Positions 11,176 to 23,800 of a stretch of DNA of 64,000 nucleotides are shown here, piece by piece. The translations under genes and the position numbers were made by a program. The stretch comes from Oscheius tipulae (Eukaryota > Nematoda > Chromadorea > Rhabditida > Rhabditidae). The notes below the pieces were generated by a model that was not told where the DNA came from, made no database searches, and saw only the letters and a program-made list of their open reading frames with translations. Where the stretch lies: contig JASJZH010000001.1 in NCBI GenBank assembly GCA_037178975.1, forward strand, positions 1,674,001 through 1,738,000, written 5' to 3'. How positions within the stretch are numbered: the stretch's first letter is position 1; the number at the start of each line of letters is the position of its first letter.

Positions 11176-12984
11176 ATGCAAGGTCAGTTCCTACCTCCTA
11201 CTGCCTCTAACCCAATCGAATTTCAGTGAATGCCAATAAGGACGATAGAAACGTGGAGATGATCAACCAAAAAAGTAGCACTCCGTTCAACTTCGAGGCC
11301 GTCTTTGCTCCGCCGCAAGCGAGTGAAATCCCTCCGATGCCGCGCAACCTCGTCGACGAGGCTGTTCATCCGGTCGAGGCGAGAAGACCTCCACGATATT
11401 ATCGAGAATACACTAACGGATGGCTCGGCAGGACGCCGAGTAAACAGCAGCACAGGACAAAGGCCATAGAGGCTCTGGCCGAGATCCGGCGCGAGGACGC
11501 ACAACAGAAGTTGTTCGGTAGGCTGGTTTTTGATCTGCCTTTGGTACTTGATCCCGTTCTAGAAGAGTCGAAGATGGAAAATGGTCGCAAGAAGACGTCG
11601 GCGGGAACTGAGGACTCGATTAAGCCGCTGATGGAAAAAGGTAGCCACTTTGATTAATTTCCATGATTCTAGGAAAAAAAATGGACCTATAGAGCGTCTC
11701 GAACTCGGTGTAACTAGGTTCATAAACCGTGCGAATGGGTCTGGTGACGAGCCAGCGTGGTTTTTGAATATTTGGCAAGAATGCTCAATCGAACTTGCAT
11801 CCTCGCTCGATACTCTTCCTGTCCTGGCCGTTCTTTGCCATGTCAACTTGTCCTGTGACTCCGCTAAAAGCTCTAACTCTCTCCCTGTTCATCGTTCCCA
11901 TGGAACCTATCAAGGTTTCCCTCTCTATCTGCTATCTACCTCTTGTTATGGTTCTTTTACTCATCAACATTATTATGTCACAATGCCTTTGATGGTTCGA
12001 GCTTTGGAGCTGACACGTTGGCCGACTGCTTGACATGACAGTTTTCGTTCGAGGCTACAGACAACTGCAGTCAGACGGTTTGACTCAAACCACACACCTG
12101 CCATCTCCTAAAGCTCCTTTTTTCAGATCTTGCTCTAATCGACACCCACTACGAGGGCGCTTCTCATATGGAAACCAAGCCGACATCGACGACGGGCAGA
12201 CGCGTTCCTCTCTACTGTACGATCTGTCATCGTGGCGGCCATTCCACCCAGATCTGCTACCACAACACGGACAATCCTAAAGATGTCCTTCGTGAGTCTT
12301 CGTCCCGTTTTCCCGGTACTAACTTGTCTGTTTAGGATGCTATAATTGCGGAAAGACTGGTCATCTGGCCGTTCGCTGTCCACTGCTGCACTCGTGTGGC
12401 GAAGACGGATCAAGTGCTTCATCGCAACAGCAGAAGGATGACGCGAAAAGCAAGGCTGCGAAGAAGAGGGTATGTTTTTTGCACATTTCTGCACTTCAGT
12501 CTCCAATATAACAAGCGGTAGTCTTTGCAGCATAGCGCAATCGGTTAGAGTTCTGACTACAGATCGAAACTAGTCAGGCTCGAGTCCCACACGTGGCGAA
12601 TTTGTTTGACACGCACAGAACCTTCTCGGACGTCTTTTCTTCCATTAGTTTGGTCAGAATCGTCTATTTTTGCAGGGTAAAAGCTGCCAATTTTGTATGC
12701 TAGGTTCTAGCGAGTTGGTGCGCAGCATAGCTCCTTTCGAGAACCTTCCCTATTGGGAACGATCTAACAAGCCCATTTTTCAGAGAAACACTGCAAAAAT
12801 CTCCCAGAAGAAGAAGGCAGCCGCCGAGGCTGAGGCCCTGAAGAAGAACAGCGTCGGACTCGAGCTTATCTGCAAGGTGATGGCAGACCGTCCGCTGCGC
12901 GAGGAGACCGAAAAGCACAATCCGGATCTCTACGAGGAGATGCTGACCTTGATGCTCGATGCCATCACCGTCGCTCATTCCTAG
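11176..12984 (+). CDS. Double CCHC zinc-knuckle protein
   Basis: The chosen start (ATG at 11176) splices after five nucleotides' worth of coding into an acidic/basic N-terminal exon (…NQKSSTPFNFEAVFAPPQ…, …RPPRYYREYTNGWLGRTP). A later exon from 12127 encodes two zinc knuckles of the form C-X2-C-X4-H-X4-C: CTICHRGGHSTQIC and CYNCGKTGHLAVRC, split by a 41-nt-range intron. The C-terminus is a lysine-rich helix followed by a short acidic tail (…NPDLYEEMLTLMLDAITVAH) and stop at 12984. A stretch at 12676-12784 is open in frame and may be exon or intron. CCHC knuckles bind single-stranded RNA or DNA, so an RNA-binding role is inferred. There is no reverse transcriptase nearby, so it is not obviously a retrotransposon gag. 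The reading frame is open upstream of the ATG, and an extra 5' exon is possible. Confidence 0.7.
12527..12597 (+). repeat. tRNA-like fragment in an intron of the zinc-knuckle gene
   Basis: An A-box-like TAGCGCAATCGG lies at 12533-12544 and a B-box-like GGCTCGAGTCC at 12577-12587, at tRNA-like spacing. The acceptor ends do not pair, so this is a tRNA-derived repeat or dead tRNA rather than a working gene. Confidence 0.55.
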
Positions 12985-13271
12985 GCAACTTCCGTCTTTT
13001 TTTTGTAAATCATACTCGTTAACTTTCACGTTCTTTTTGTCTCTTCTAGCCTCCTACCAACCAATCAAACCCCCTACGGTTTTCTTATATTGTTACGCTG
13101 TGTCAGATGAACACTCATTTCAGACATTTTCTTGGCTAATGGGGACTTTATTAAAGCTTAGACATCTGTGGGTAGTTTGACTAGAACCGGCTAAATACTG
13201 CTGGGAAGGCACTTTGGTGTGAGAGGGAAGAGAAAATTGGGCAATGTACAAAAGGGGTGGGATTATGCTTA

Positions 13272-16200
13272 TTAGATTTTGACTATGGGGGCGAACATGA
13301 AATTGAAAGAGAATTTGAAGGCGTCGAAGATGCGCTGCCAGATGCCAGTCTTCTTCAGTTTGGAGTTCGTCAGCCGCAAATGGCCGTTCTTGCCCTTGAT
13401 GAAATGACGACAGTTGAGGCACTCGAGCTGGAGTAGCTTCAGCTTGGCTGGATAGCGGAAGATCGGGTAGTTGTCGAAGAAGCCGACGAAACGGATCACG
13501 TCGCCTGCAAAATGGATGCTTTTTGTTTAGCTTAGAAAGGTTTAGGCGAATCAAAGCATAGGCTTTTGGGCGAAATAGAGTTACACTAGAAAAGATCGTT
13601 TCAAATAGAAAAACGGAGAATTTGAGTTGTAATCGAGTCTTTCCATTGTTCCCAGCAGGGATCGCAAACCTGGCCAAGCTAGGTTACCGACCAAAAGCGC
13701 CCCTGCGTGCGAACTCGGCCTGGGCAAAACAGGCAGACCGTCTACGCGAAAATTTAGGCCAGGTTTGCGCTACCTGTTCCCACGGACCTGATTCGTTATG
13801 CTACTCGTAATTTTGTCGCACAGCTAGCAAGTAATGACTGCGGGCTCGTTTCTATTTGTAAAACTTCCCGACAAAGAAAATGAAGTCTGACATGGGTGTC
13901 TCAGGTAAACATTGAACACACGACGAATCATCATGGGTATATCAACCTGACGAAACAGCATCGTCAGGTTGATATACCTAATTTAAGCCCAATTCGAGGT
14001 TTTTTGAGCAAAAGACCGTGATCCTCGTTGAAAACAATCGACAGCATGTGGTAGTTACGGAGTGTTAAATGACAATTCAATTTGCGCTCGAACAGACAAG
14101 TATAGTTTTTAAAAAGAGCACATTTTTAAATTTTTGTTTTGGCTAAGTACCAACTTTTTCAATACTAATTTTCGATAAGCAGCCAAGAAAACGTGTGCCG
14201 CGCAATTCAAATTATGCTTTTTCTTCCCTTCGAAGTTCTCCCCAAAATACAATAAAACAAGGCCTACCTTCATCGATCAGAGCCAGTTGCTCGTGGAAGA
14301 CATGTCCGGCCACCAGAATTAGCTGTCCTTTGCTGCTCGAAAGGGATCTCTCTCCGTAAGGACCCGAAACCTCAATCTCGAAAGTGTAAACGTTGTGCTC
14401 GGAGAGCGAACATTCATTGGCTCTGAACTGTTTTTTAGTTTGAAAGAAAGGGAAACCTACTGCATTTCTTGGCCTTGGATCTTGGTCCGATTACTGTCGT
14501 AGAAGCAGCGAAGAGTCTGACTGAGACTTTCGGGCATGTAGCCGAGCAGCGTCTCGAATGAGTTGTCAATGTTCACGACGCGGACGGACTGAACGGTCCC
14601 CTTCCAATTAATGGCTGTTCCTGGAAGAGGGAGAGCTTATTAGGATCGATTCCAGAAAAGATTTCCAATAAGAGCTTTTAAAGATTGAGAACCCTTCCCA
14701 AGCTTTTTTTCCTCTCAAAACAGCTTCGTAAAAAAAACTTTGCCACCCACGGGGATCCAACTGGAGGCATGTGGTTCAAGTGTGGCGCCTCTTATTAATA
14801 CTCCACTTACTCCCTAATACTTTGAAGGGTTGTAATATTGTTTAGAGACCAGTAACTACTAAATATGATAGATTAATTCTACTCGGCTCAAAAATCGTTT
14901 CATGACAAGACAGGGTTCCAAAACAGACTCTCACCTTTCAACTGACTACAGGCAATCTGTCGCTGAATACTGTTCGCTGTGCTCATGGAGCAGTGTTTGT
15001 CGTACTGCGACCACGTCATATTCGTCCCTTCGGCAGCCGGATCGAAGTTCATCTGGCCCTCGTAGAGAAAGGAGATGGCCATAAGCAGACACGTCAGATA
15101 GACCATTGCCAGAATCCATTTTCTCTTGAAATTGTTCTCCGGGTAGACCTGGAGCTTGTAGAGCTTCGCCAAATAGTTGTAGACCTTGGAGACGATGAAG
15201 GGCGAGCAGAGCACGAACAACGTAATTAGAGCCTTCACCACGCTCATCTAATATTGATTTTTTAAGATCAAAAATGGCGGCAAACTCACGAAATCGATGG
15301 CGGATTTGAGCTGCATGATGAAGATGCTGATGACGAAGACACCTGCTGCCGGTGTGGGCCAGAAGAAAAGCGAGACGGCCGCGAGGGTGAGGACGATATC
15401 GATGAAGCCGAAGCTGCGCCAGCCGATCATAAGAAGGGTGACGGAGATATCAGACCAGAGGATTGTGATCTGGAGATGAGGGATTGATAAATTGGTGTCT
15501 TTTACAGAATTTCGGTGGTGTTTTGCCTAGTGTTTGTAAGAAAACTGGGTTCTTACGTGAGATATTAAACAAAAAATTAGGTTATGGCTAAACCTCTTTT
15601 ATGGGTGGATAAGGAAGAAAATGGGAACAGTTCTCGACTGAGACTTCCAGGAAGTTCCCTTTGTTTCCACATGTCAAACATACGTCGTTTCGTCAAAAGT
15701 CAAAACATTATATTGTGCTCTTAAATGTGCCGCTTATACGGCATTAAAAGTCCTTTTTCTTAGCAGCCTCGTCAGTTGGCACCGGAAAGTTTTATTGTCA
15801 ATTCTAAGCCAAGACTCAGCGAAGCCGTCGTCGTCTGGTCTAATTCTAAATGCTCAGAAGTGTTTGAAAAGCTGCGCGTAAAAATAAAAACAGGGCGAAA
15901 TACTTGTTCTCGGGTCAAACCCGGGTCGTTTTTAATTTGTAGTCGAACCGCTAACCGACTGAGCCATAGAGGCAAAGGCCGCGCTGAATTTTGTTAGTGT
16001 ATTTAACCATAGGGCTACTGTACAAGCATTATACGTTCGCTTTAACCTCATAACCATATAAACATAATTTTACAGTCGTTCTCACGGATTAAGCCCTTTT
16101 TCCTAAAAAAAAAAACTCACAATGTGCGGAACGATGACGTGACCAGCCTCCCTCCACGACTTTTTCCTCAGCGAGATCAGCGTGTAAAGCACCGGAATAG

Positions 16201-18463
16201 CCATGAGACAGAAGCTCGGGACTCCCAACGAGACCGTCATGTAGCCTAAACTCTTTTCTTGTCAACGAACTACAAAAAACCCCACTGATTTTGAACTGAA
16301 CCCACGGCCGCCAGACGAACCATCTTCCCAGCGGAAGGTGCATTCGGGAGCAAAGGACTGGCAGACTAAAATTAGCTGGATTTCCCGTCAAAATTTGCGT
16401 AAAACATACCACGAAATTAGGTTGAAAAAGACGGCGAAAAGAGCATATTTGTCGCTGGCGTCGCTCAGACTGACAAATGTGGAGAGGGCGAAGACGACCG
16501 AGATGCCACAGAGGAGACTCGTGTACGGCAGCTGACGTCCGGCTGCTCCTACGGACAGAATAAAGACGGCCAAGGAGAGCACGAAATTCATGTAGGGCTC
16601 CCAGTTCTTGTGGGTGATGAAGTGCGACTCCTGAAAAAGAGAAATTGTCGTCCCCCGAGCAAAACCAACAGGAAGACCCTTTTGTCAAACCCAAACACGG
16701 CTGTTAAAGGGAAAGCGCAAATTGTGTGAAAAACCAAAGGGGTGTGGATGAAGGGTTTTGAAGGAAAAAAAGGTCGCCCAAAATTTTTGGACCACGGGGA
16801 TTCAGCTGTACTATGACCAAGCTTTGCGAAGACGGCGAGTACACATTTTTTACCCTTTAAAGTAGGTTTAGCCTCTCGTGATTGTAGCTAAGGGCATTTG
16901 TGAAACTTGATTCTGAACTTTGAACAGCTGGAATTAGCGACTTACCGATCCACTCCTCTCTCTACTCTCATCCTTGTTGAAAATTTTCTTGAATCGCAGC
17001 CAGGTGTCCTTGTCTTTTGTCAGACTCTTGTCGTGGAACATCTTGAGCGTGAAGTAGACCATGGCGAAGAAGGAGGCGTAGGCCGTGAGAATCGGCACGA
17101 TTTGGAGCAGCAGCGGGACACTGAACTTTGTCTATGGAAGGCCTAGAAAAAAGAAGTAATAACCTGATAAACTGGACGAGACAGATGAGGACGAGCGTCT
17201 GGACCTGGTGGAAGGGGAAGATGGCATAGGCCAGACTGACCCACTGTTGGTTGATCTTATTCAGTAGGTACTCGATGAAGGTGTCCAGGCGACGCATTCC
17301 CTGGAAGATTGGACATTGTTGAACGAAAAAAAAGCTTCTTCTTTTGACAGTCATACTTCTGCAACCCAAGCGGCAGGATAGCGCAATGGCAGATGAAATC
17401 CTGATATATGAAGAACCCAATTGAAAATATGGGTGAAGAGTTGACGAGAGCCATTGGAACGATCAGTTATCCAACTAGGAATCTATCCAAATCGTCAGCT
17501 AGCTGGTTCAAAACGGCGGGAGGAAAAAGGAATAGAATACTAATGTCTCATCTAATCTCCCACAATCACGGAAAAAAGCTCACAAATTTCTTTCTCGGGA
17601 CCTTCTGCGCATCTTTTTTGGTCTCTCTCTCCTCTTCCTGAGTCCCAATCGTGCCGCGGAGCGTCTCGACGAACTGCTCCTCGGTTTCCGGGGACAAGAC
17701 GGCGTCAATTCGCTCCTCCACCTCCGCGTGGTTGAACATTCGCTCCAGGAGCTCTTAGATCCTTTTTGCATTGCAAAGAAAAATCATACCCTCCTGATTG
17801 AGATCCGTGTCCTCCATCTCGTGTAGAAGGCGCTGGACGGCGTCCGGACGCGTCAGCTTCGGATCTTTGGCTGCCAGAACGCGATAGATGCGACGGGCAT
17901 CGCGAGCAAAGCCTGAAAGTCGGAAAATAATTGAGTTAGGGGGCGATAAGTAGAAGGATTTTTGATGGAGAGGGAAGCTAGGAAGGCTAAAATGAGAATA
18001 GGTGCAGCTTTGGGCCGAATTCCAAATGTTTCTGCTTATTTTGGGAGCCAAAAATAGCGGAAATGATGCAAGTGAAGCTACAGACTGTCAGGAAAGTTTA
18101 TACAGGTATCGTCGTCAGAATGCATCCGGTATCCACTCCAAATCAAATGCCGAGTATGTTCGATAGATGCAATTTAAAAAAAAAAATGCTGCACAAATAG
18201 GATGTGGTTTATCTTGAAAAGTGGATATATTTATGTCTCTTTCCCCCTCTAATCAGATCTTTCCCAAACAAAAGCAGAGCAGTAAATTCTAGAAGAACTC
18301 AATACAAAATGGAAAACCACAAAGAGTAGGAAAAAATACCATCATCGTCGCTATCGTATCCTCCTCCACCGCGATTTCCCCTCCTTCCGCTGCCAAGAAG
18401 TCCCAGCCCACTTGATGGGCCTTCATCGGACGAGGCGGAGCCTCTTCGTCCACGAAATTCCAT
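13272..18463 (-). CDS. WFS1: Wolframin (ER multi-pass membrane protein)
   Basis: Wolframin is an ER membrane protein involved in ER calcium and secretory-protein homeostasis. The start is at 18463 ([15 protein letters not shown]). N-terminal helical exons (…[37 protein letters not shown]) are followed by [18 protein letters not shown] with the first hydrophobic segments. Multi-spanning exons follow at about 17.3-15.25 kb (e.g. [20 protein letters not shown] and [17 protein letters not shown]). The luminal C-terminal region matches family landmarks: [40 protein letters not shown] and [12 protein letters not shown]. It ends in a hydrophobic [11 protein letters not shown] before stop at 13272. 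Introns hold a SINE copy (14742-14905), a tRNA-like fragment (15900-15973) and an 18-20-bp hairpin (13934-13980). The CFDP1-like gene lies 152 bp upstream on the same strand, suggesting an operon. Confidence 0.88.
13934..13980. repeat. Perfect hairpin in the last WFS1 intron
   Basis: The arms 13936-13953 and 13961-13978 are exact 18-bp reverse complements (left arm GGTATATCAACCTGACGA) around a 7-nt loop, and one G.U pair plus one T-A pair extend the stem to 20. It is short for a microRNA precursor and could be a fold-back repeat or a structured RNA. Confidence 0.85.
14742..14905 (-). repeat. tRNA-derived SINE copy, inside WFS1
   Basis: Read on the minus strand it has the family layout: a leading module (…TTTGAGC…, then an ATTTAG-like stretch and the rc of CTTTGAAGGGTTGTAAT) followed by a tRNA-like part with the Lys-type 'TAAGAGGCGCCACA' motif and a degenerate B box. 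It matches the copies at 33863, 34915, 48078 and 52340 over its length. Confidence 0.75.
15900..15973 (-). repeat. tRNA-like fragment in a WFS1 intron
   Basis: On the minus strand there is an A-box TGGCTCAGTCGG (15955-15966) and a B-box GGTTTGACCCG (15911-15921). The anticodon arm and acceptor ends are not convincingly paired, so it is probably a tRNA-derived repeat. Confidence 0.55.
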
Positions 18464-18615
18464 TTTTGTCTCTTGAATTTATGCTAGGCTATTCTCGTTT
18501 TTATGGCTTCCAGACACTAGACAACAGATATTTCAAGTCGCAACTGTCTTAGTTTGACGAAAAAGTCGAGGAATGAGATTTATGCATAATAAATTGACAA
18601 AAAATAACGATTGGA
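18464..18615 (-). promoter_or_regulatory. Intercistronic region, CFDP1-like gene to WFS1
   Basis: Only 152 bp separate the upstream stop and the downstream start on the same strand. Nematode operons show about this spacing. A candidate trans-splice acceptor (ATTCAAG) lies about ten bases before the WFS1 ATG, but no clear AATAAA was seen, so the operon is an inference. Confidence 0.4.
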
Positions 18616-19873
18616 TCACTTGCGTCGGGCGTTGGCCCGCAGGCTCTTCTCGTTCTCGAACTCGCGCAGATCCGCTCGGGCCAGGAATTGCGTCTTCTCG
18701 ACGAAGCCATGCTTGCCGCGGTTGAAGGTCTGCAGCTCTTCCTAGAAAGCAGTCATATGAAGCCGTTTTGGTTTTTTGTCAAGCTGACAGATTGACACAG
18801 AGAAACAGGTCGGTTTACAGCGAATAGTTGGAAAAAAAATGTACCTGAAGATCATTGTCCTGCTTGAACTTGTCCCAGTCGTGATTCGACTTGTCCAAAA
18901 TGGACATTTTCGGCTTTTTTTTTAGCAGCGTCAACGCGTCTCCCAATCCTACTCGCCTAAAACTCATTTTTCTTTGCAAAAAAATGAGTACGACTTACTT
19001 TTGTGTGGGTTTTTTGTCTGCCTTCTCGGCAGCCTTCTTCTTCTCCTCCTCAAATCGCTCGAATTCGGACGCGCTCAGCTCCTTCTGGATGCTGACTTCC
19101 TCGCCAGCAAAGTCGAAAACCTCGGTCACCGTCTTGGTTGTCGTCTCCGCTCGGGCGGATGGCGTACTGGTCGAGGGGGTCGTCTCCTGCGAGCTCGTGG
19201 TGGCCTTCTGCGGAATGAGACGGGCATCTTCTTCCATCATAGCGGCAAAAATGGCATCAACATCTACGGCCGACTCTTCTTTCTTGGACTCTCTGAATAG
19301 GGGAACGTTTGTATAAGGCTAGCAAACTTGAAACATCTGGAAATGTGAAATTGTGACCCTCTATGGAACCTCACAAGGCAGTTTAAAACTCCGTCATGCT
19401 TGGGGATCGAGCCTAACCCTGTATTCTTTGCAATAGAACTTATCGGGAAAACGTAAAAATAGGACAAAAACCCAATGAATATGACCAAAAAACTTTGAAT
19501 GTATGTACAACTGCTGATTTTGTCCGAAATTATCGAAAGATGAACTCTCGTAAAACTTTAGGAGCCTTCGTCAAGCTCGATCGAACCAGAGTCGTTAGTT
19601 CATTGATCGAACCACTAACCGACTGTGAGAAGAGTAAAACAAACTTTTTGGATGATTTTTTTGTGTCGCTCTTTCCTCCACGACGTCTGCGTCCGCTGAT
19701 AATCTCGCCATCTGCTCCCGTTACTTCGTCGACCTGAAAAAGAACGAAACTCACGCGATAAATTATACTCCTACCTGTTCGCCCTCGGATTCGTCTTCGA
19801 TCTCGTCAGCGACAGTCTCGGGAACATAGTCCTCGTCGTCAGACGATCGATAATCGTCCTCCTGGGCCGACAT
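18616..19873 (-). CDS. CFDP1: BCNT-domain protein (CFDP1 / Swc5-like)
   Basis: The exons run from an acidic N-terminus (ATG at 19873: MSAQEDDYRSSDDEDYVPET) through VDEVTGADGEIISGRRRRGG, a Ser/Thr-rich linker with VTEVFDFAGEEVSIQKEL, to the C-terminal BCNT box: KSNHDWDKFKQDND, then EELQTFNRGKHGFVEKTQFL and a short charged end. Human CFDP1 and yeast Swc5 share this order, including the FDFAGEEV and W-x-K-F landmarks and the GFVEK/GYIER motif. Swc5 is a subunit of the SWR1 remodeller that places histone H2A.Z, and the acidic N-terminus binds H2A-H2B. A nuclear chromatin role is therefore expected. It sits immediately upstream of WFS1 on the same strand. One intron contains a tRNA B-box-like string near 19410. 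Confidence 0.88.
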
Positions 19874-20837
19874 ATTATGCTGAAAAGAAAATTTGGGAAA
19901 GAAGGAAAGATTGAGAACAGAGAAGACATTCTCGCACGGGAGAACAAAAAAATGGGCAAAACAAGACAAGAGCAGAAGGCTAAGAGACCCATCCTTGCTG
20001 CAAAAGCACCAGTATAGAAATCTTTGAGCTTCTAGTGTTTGCTAGTAAATTGATAGGAGCAAAAGGAAAACGGATCGTGGAACTAGTTAAATAGTCTTAT
20101 TGGAATAAAAAAATTTTTTTTGCGAGAAACTGCGTTTCCGAGGCCCTTTTCGACATGACCAGAATCGACAAAAAAGGTGCTAACGGGGGTGACCTCAAAA
20201 TCCATAGAGGGATTGAGTGAGTTTGGGAATATAACCCGAGAACCTCATCCCAAGAGCTATCGAATAACACCTTAACTGACATGGATAACCGATCCACGTT
20301 CAGTTCCTCAGGCTTTTACGTGCCTCTGAGATAGTCGTTGACCAAAAAATGACTGCTAGTGAATGGATGAAAAGACGATGAACACGTTTAATTTGGGTAA
20401 AAGTACCCCAGGTTCGAATTCTCAACCTCTACTTCATTTTATTTCTCAGCTAATTTTGCAACGAATCGATCATGAGAGATCCTAAATGGAAAACGATCTT
20501 TCAAATACCTCCTAGTCGTACAATGGATCAATAACCAAAAATCCCTAGACAGATTCCGCAAATGCCCGAAATCACATGTGATTTTGGGGAGAAATAACAC
20601 CTCTTGAGCTCCAAAAGTAAAAACAAAGTGCACAACAACAACGAATTGACGAAATCAAACGCGAGAGACACTCGACCTGCGCCCTCGACTAGTCCCCTCC
20701 TTTGACGTTGGATTGGTGAGTGCTGGTCGCGAGTGCGGCCAGCTGATTGGGCGGAGACCGAGGGGAGGGCAGAGAACGTAGAGCGAGAGACATCAGCTGG
20801 TAGCAGCAGTCTCCTTTCTAACCTGCGCTTCAACACT
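19874..20837. other. Divergent intergenic region, CFDP1-like / mfb-1
   Basis: Contains a lone B-box-like string (GGTTCGAATTC, about 20412) and no open frame that looks coding. Confidence 0.5.
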
Positions 20838-23800
20838 ATGCCTTTCATGGGACGAGACTGGAGAGCCCCCGGGGAAACCTGGGTTCGAACTCCGTACACG
20901 AATGGATGGGAACAGTGCAAGCTCCGTCCAATACAGGTTCGTCAGTTTTTTCTTTGTGGAAATTTTGGTCAGTTGCCTAGCTGCTCAGGCAACAAAATTA
21001 AAGCTTCTCCTTATTTCTCGATCACCAGCTGATTTTAACAACAAAACAAGACTCCAACTCCTAAGAACTTGTTGATTTCAACATTTTTTGAGCCATAGAA
21101 GTCCTAGAAACATTGCAAGAACTTCAAGAAGCCTCCGTCCTTCTTTTCCAACCTGATAATGCCCATATTAGACGAGCTGCAGAAGTTCGAGGACATAAAA
21201 TGAGCAAATCATCCCTCTGCCAAAGAAATTTCTGGCTCATTTTATCTCCAAAAATGAATCCTAACCATAACGTATGGCCTAGCCCTCTTTCTTTTCTTCC
21301 AACAGCTTTTTTCGTATACAAAAACGGATCTACGGAGCTAAAAATCTCTAAAGTTTGCTGATTTTGGAACAAAATCGAGCTGACGAAAGACTAGAATACA
21401 GTATAAGCACTTTCGGAGCAGATTCCCTGCTGGTTCGACTGCCAAAAACGAGTAGGAGCAGATAATCATCCTTAGAAATTTCTCCCAACACGCCTCATTG
21501 CCTGTCTTCCTTCTCTCATTCCACCAGAATCCAGTTTCTCATCAATCTCTATCTCTGCAAAGAAGAAAAAAGGGTTTAATAGAATCGTAATAATCTGCTT
21601 GTGGGTTCATTTAAAAACCGGATTCCATAGTGCTTTTGTCCCCTTCCCCTTCTATTGTTAGAGGGTCAACCCGTTTTCACAGAAGCAATCTTTTACATGG
21701 AAAGATGTCAAGGTTTTTGCTGAAATTGTGAGGCAAAGAAAGTGCAAAAGGATTTGTGCGAGGTTTTACAGCTCCAAACCACTTCAAATGGCAGAAAACG
21801 ACCGGGAATAGGTCAACAGTTTCCTTACACTCATAGCTCACGGTTAAATTTTATGCGCCACATCAATATTTAATGGCTTTCGCTCAATTATGGCCTATAA
21901 TTCGCCTTCTCTTCCCCTCTCACTCATAAATTGTTGCCTGGAGGATGAGAAGAGGCAGAAAAACTAAGCGCTGTGCAGCCTTATTTTGCCTAGTCAATAC
22001 TCCACCCGAGGGAACACGAAGCCGAGAGAGAAGACAAACAACAATCATAGTAAAAGAGATGGGGCAATAAACGCAAAAGAGACTTTCAGATCGTTTCCGA
22101 GCCAATTCCGGTGCCGTCGGAATCACCGCCGGAGGATGGTATTTGTCATACACAATCCTCTACCTCCCTACTCAGTTTGGACAGCGGACGCAGCAGTAGC
22201 ATCTCCGAGGATTCCAGTGAGTAAACAAATGGACATTCACATAAAGAAGAAAGGGATATGAATCAAAAAAAATTATTTTTCTCGATCAAAGCGCTCTGCA
22301 AATAGCTCAGTGCCTAGGCGACTATTTCCAAATGTCAAAAGAACATTCTACTCGATATTTTACAGCTTTGTATTATAGGCAAACATGGGTATAGTGACGA
22401 ACAAAAAATGGAAAACTAAAGTGAAGAAATTATCAAATTCATTTTCTGTGGGGACGTAACTTGCTTGAAAACGATTTGGCGCCTTTTCAAATTCATTTCT
22501 CAGCTCTTCTTCAATACCGAGGAAGTTGTTCAGCTTATAGGCTACCAAGAAACCCATTGAAACTCACAGAAAACTGACTCAACCCAAAACTTGTGCAATA
22601 TTGCGATGACTCTTCTTCTCCAAAGTGCTTCGTAAGCCTATTACACATCCATTTCGTCTCAAGAACGACTGAAAGTCATACTCTGACCTTTGTAGCGCGC
22701 GAAAGGCTCTGTTGTCCTCTCCTCGTGACAGACTCAATGGCCATCATGCTCAAAAGTTGGGTGGTCATCAGCTGACTGGCTCCCAGACATTCGCGAACAG
22801 CTGTCGCAACGGCGAACGAGAGAGGTCACTTTGTACCCTTTCTCAAATTCCCGCAGACAGATGGCAGCTGCTGTGTAGCCAGGCTGCTTGCAAATATGGA
22901 CCCGGGATCCGTTCGCGCACTTCCAAGCCTAATTACGGGAATGCGGCCTGGCTGGCACACCTGGCCGAGTGTCAGCCGACTGACAATAATTAGAGGACAC
23001 CTCGGACCAATAACAACCTCGTGTGGCCTCGTTATGAGCGAGGCAGTGAGAAGGACAAAATGAGATTTGTTAGAGAGCAGGTGGACCGAGTAATCACTTG
23101 GAAACACGTTAGGTGGTTCTAGAATTCATTATTCGAACTGGAGATGTTCTGCAAAGCTGTTCAGAAGATCAAAATCTACAAATTGTTAAAACATCTCGAG
23201 TCTCTAAAATCAGTGGTCGAACCAGAAAATTGATGACAAACTATTGACACCCCGTCTCTGGTTCAAACAGTCGCCTCAGTGCAATACTGTGAACTTTCCA
23301 CGTCACCTGAACACGTCTGTTTTGCCTGTACCACTCTCGAAATTCTAATCTAGTGTTTACATGCTGATAGATAGGAGGCCCCCTTCCCTCTTGGTCAACA
23401 AGAGGGTCTTATCTTTGTATCGAAGTATTTGTCAACCCGGTCACACAGCTTAAGAAAAAGGTAGATGCTGATCAAAAGGGAGCTTTTCAGATTCTGAGAC
23501 CGATGAATTCTGGATTCCGCACTGTTTTGTCAAGTCCAAGACAAAGGAATTTGTCGGCTGCACGTCAATGAGCGAGGCCTTTCATCGTCTCGACCTGGCC
23601 CGAGCAGTCACAGATGTCCGTCGCTTTAATTACATCTGCAAAGTGAGTTTGGAATGGAGTTACTCATCTCCCTGACAGTACTGCTGGCTCTGCGCGTTGG
23701 GGCACCTTATTTAAGTTCATGTACTTTGGGAGAAAAACGGCATGGCCTTTGCCACCATAGCTCAGTCAGTTAGCGCTCCAACTACGAAGTGAAACCGGGA

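Noticed and set aside
20870-20925. A tRNA B-box-like GGTTCGAACTCC
   Set aside because: It lies inside the first coding exon of mfb-1, where it encodes the conserved ETWVRTPYTN segment.
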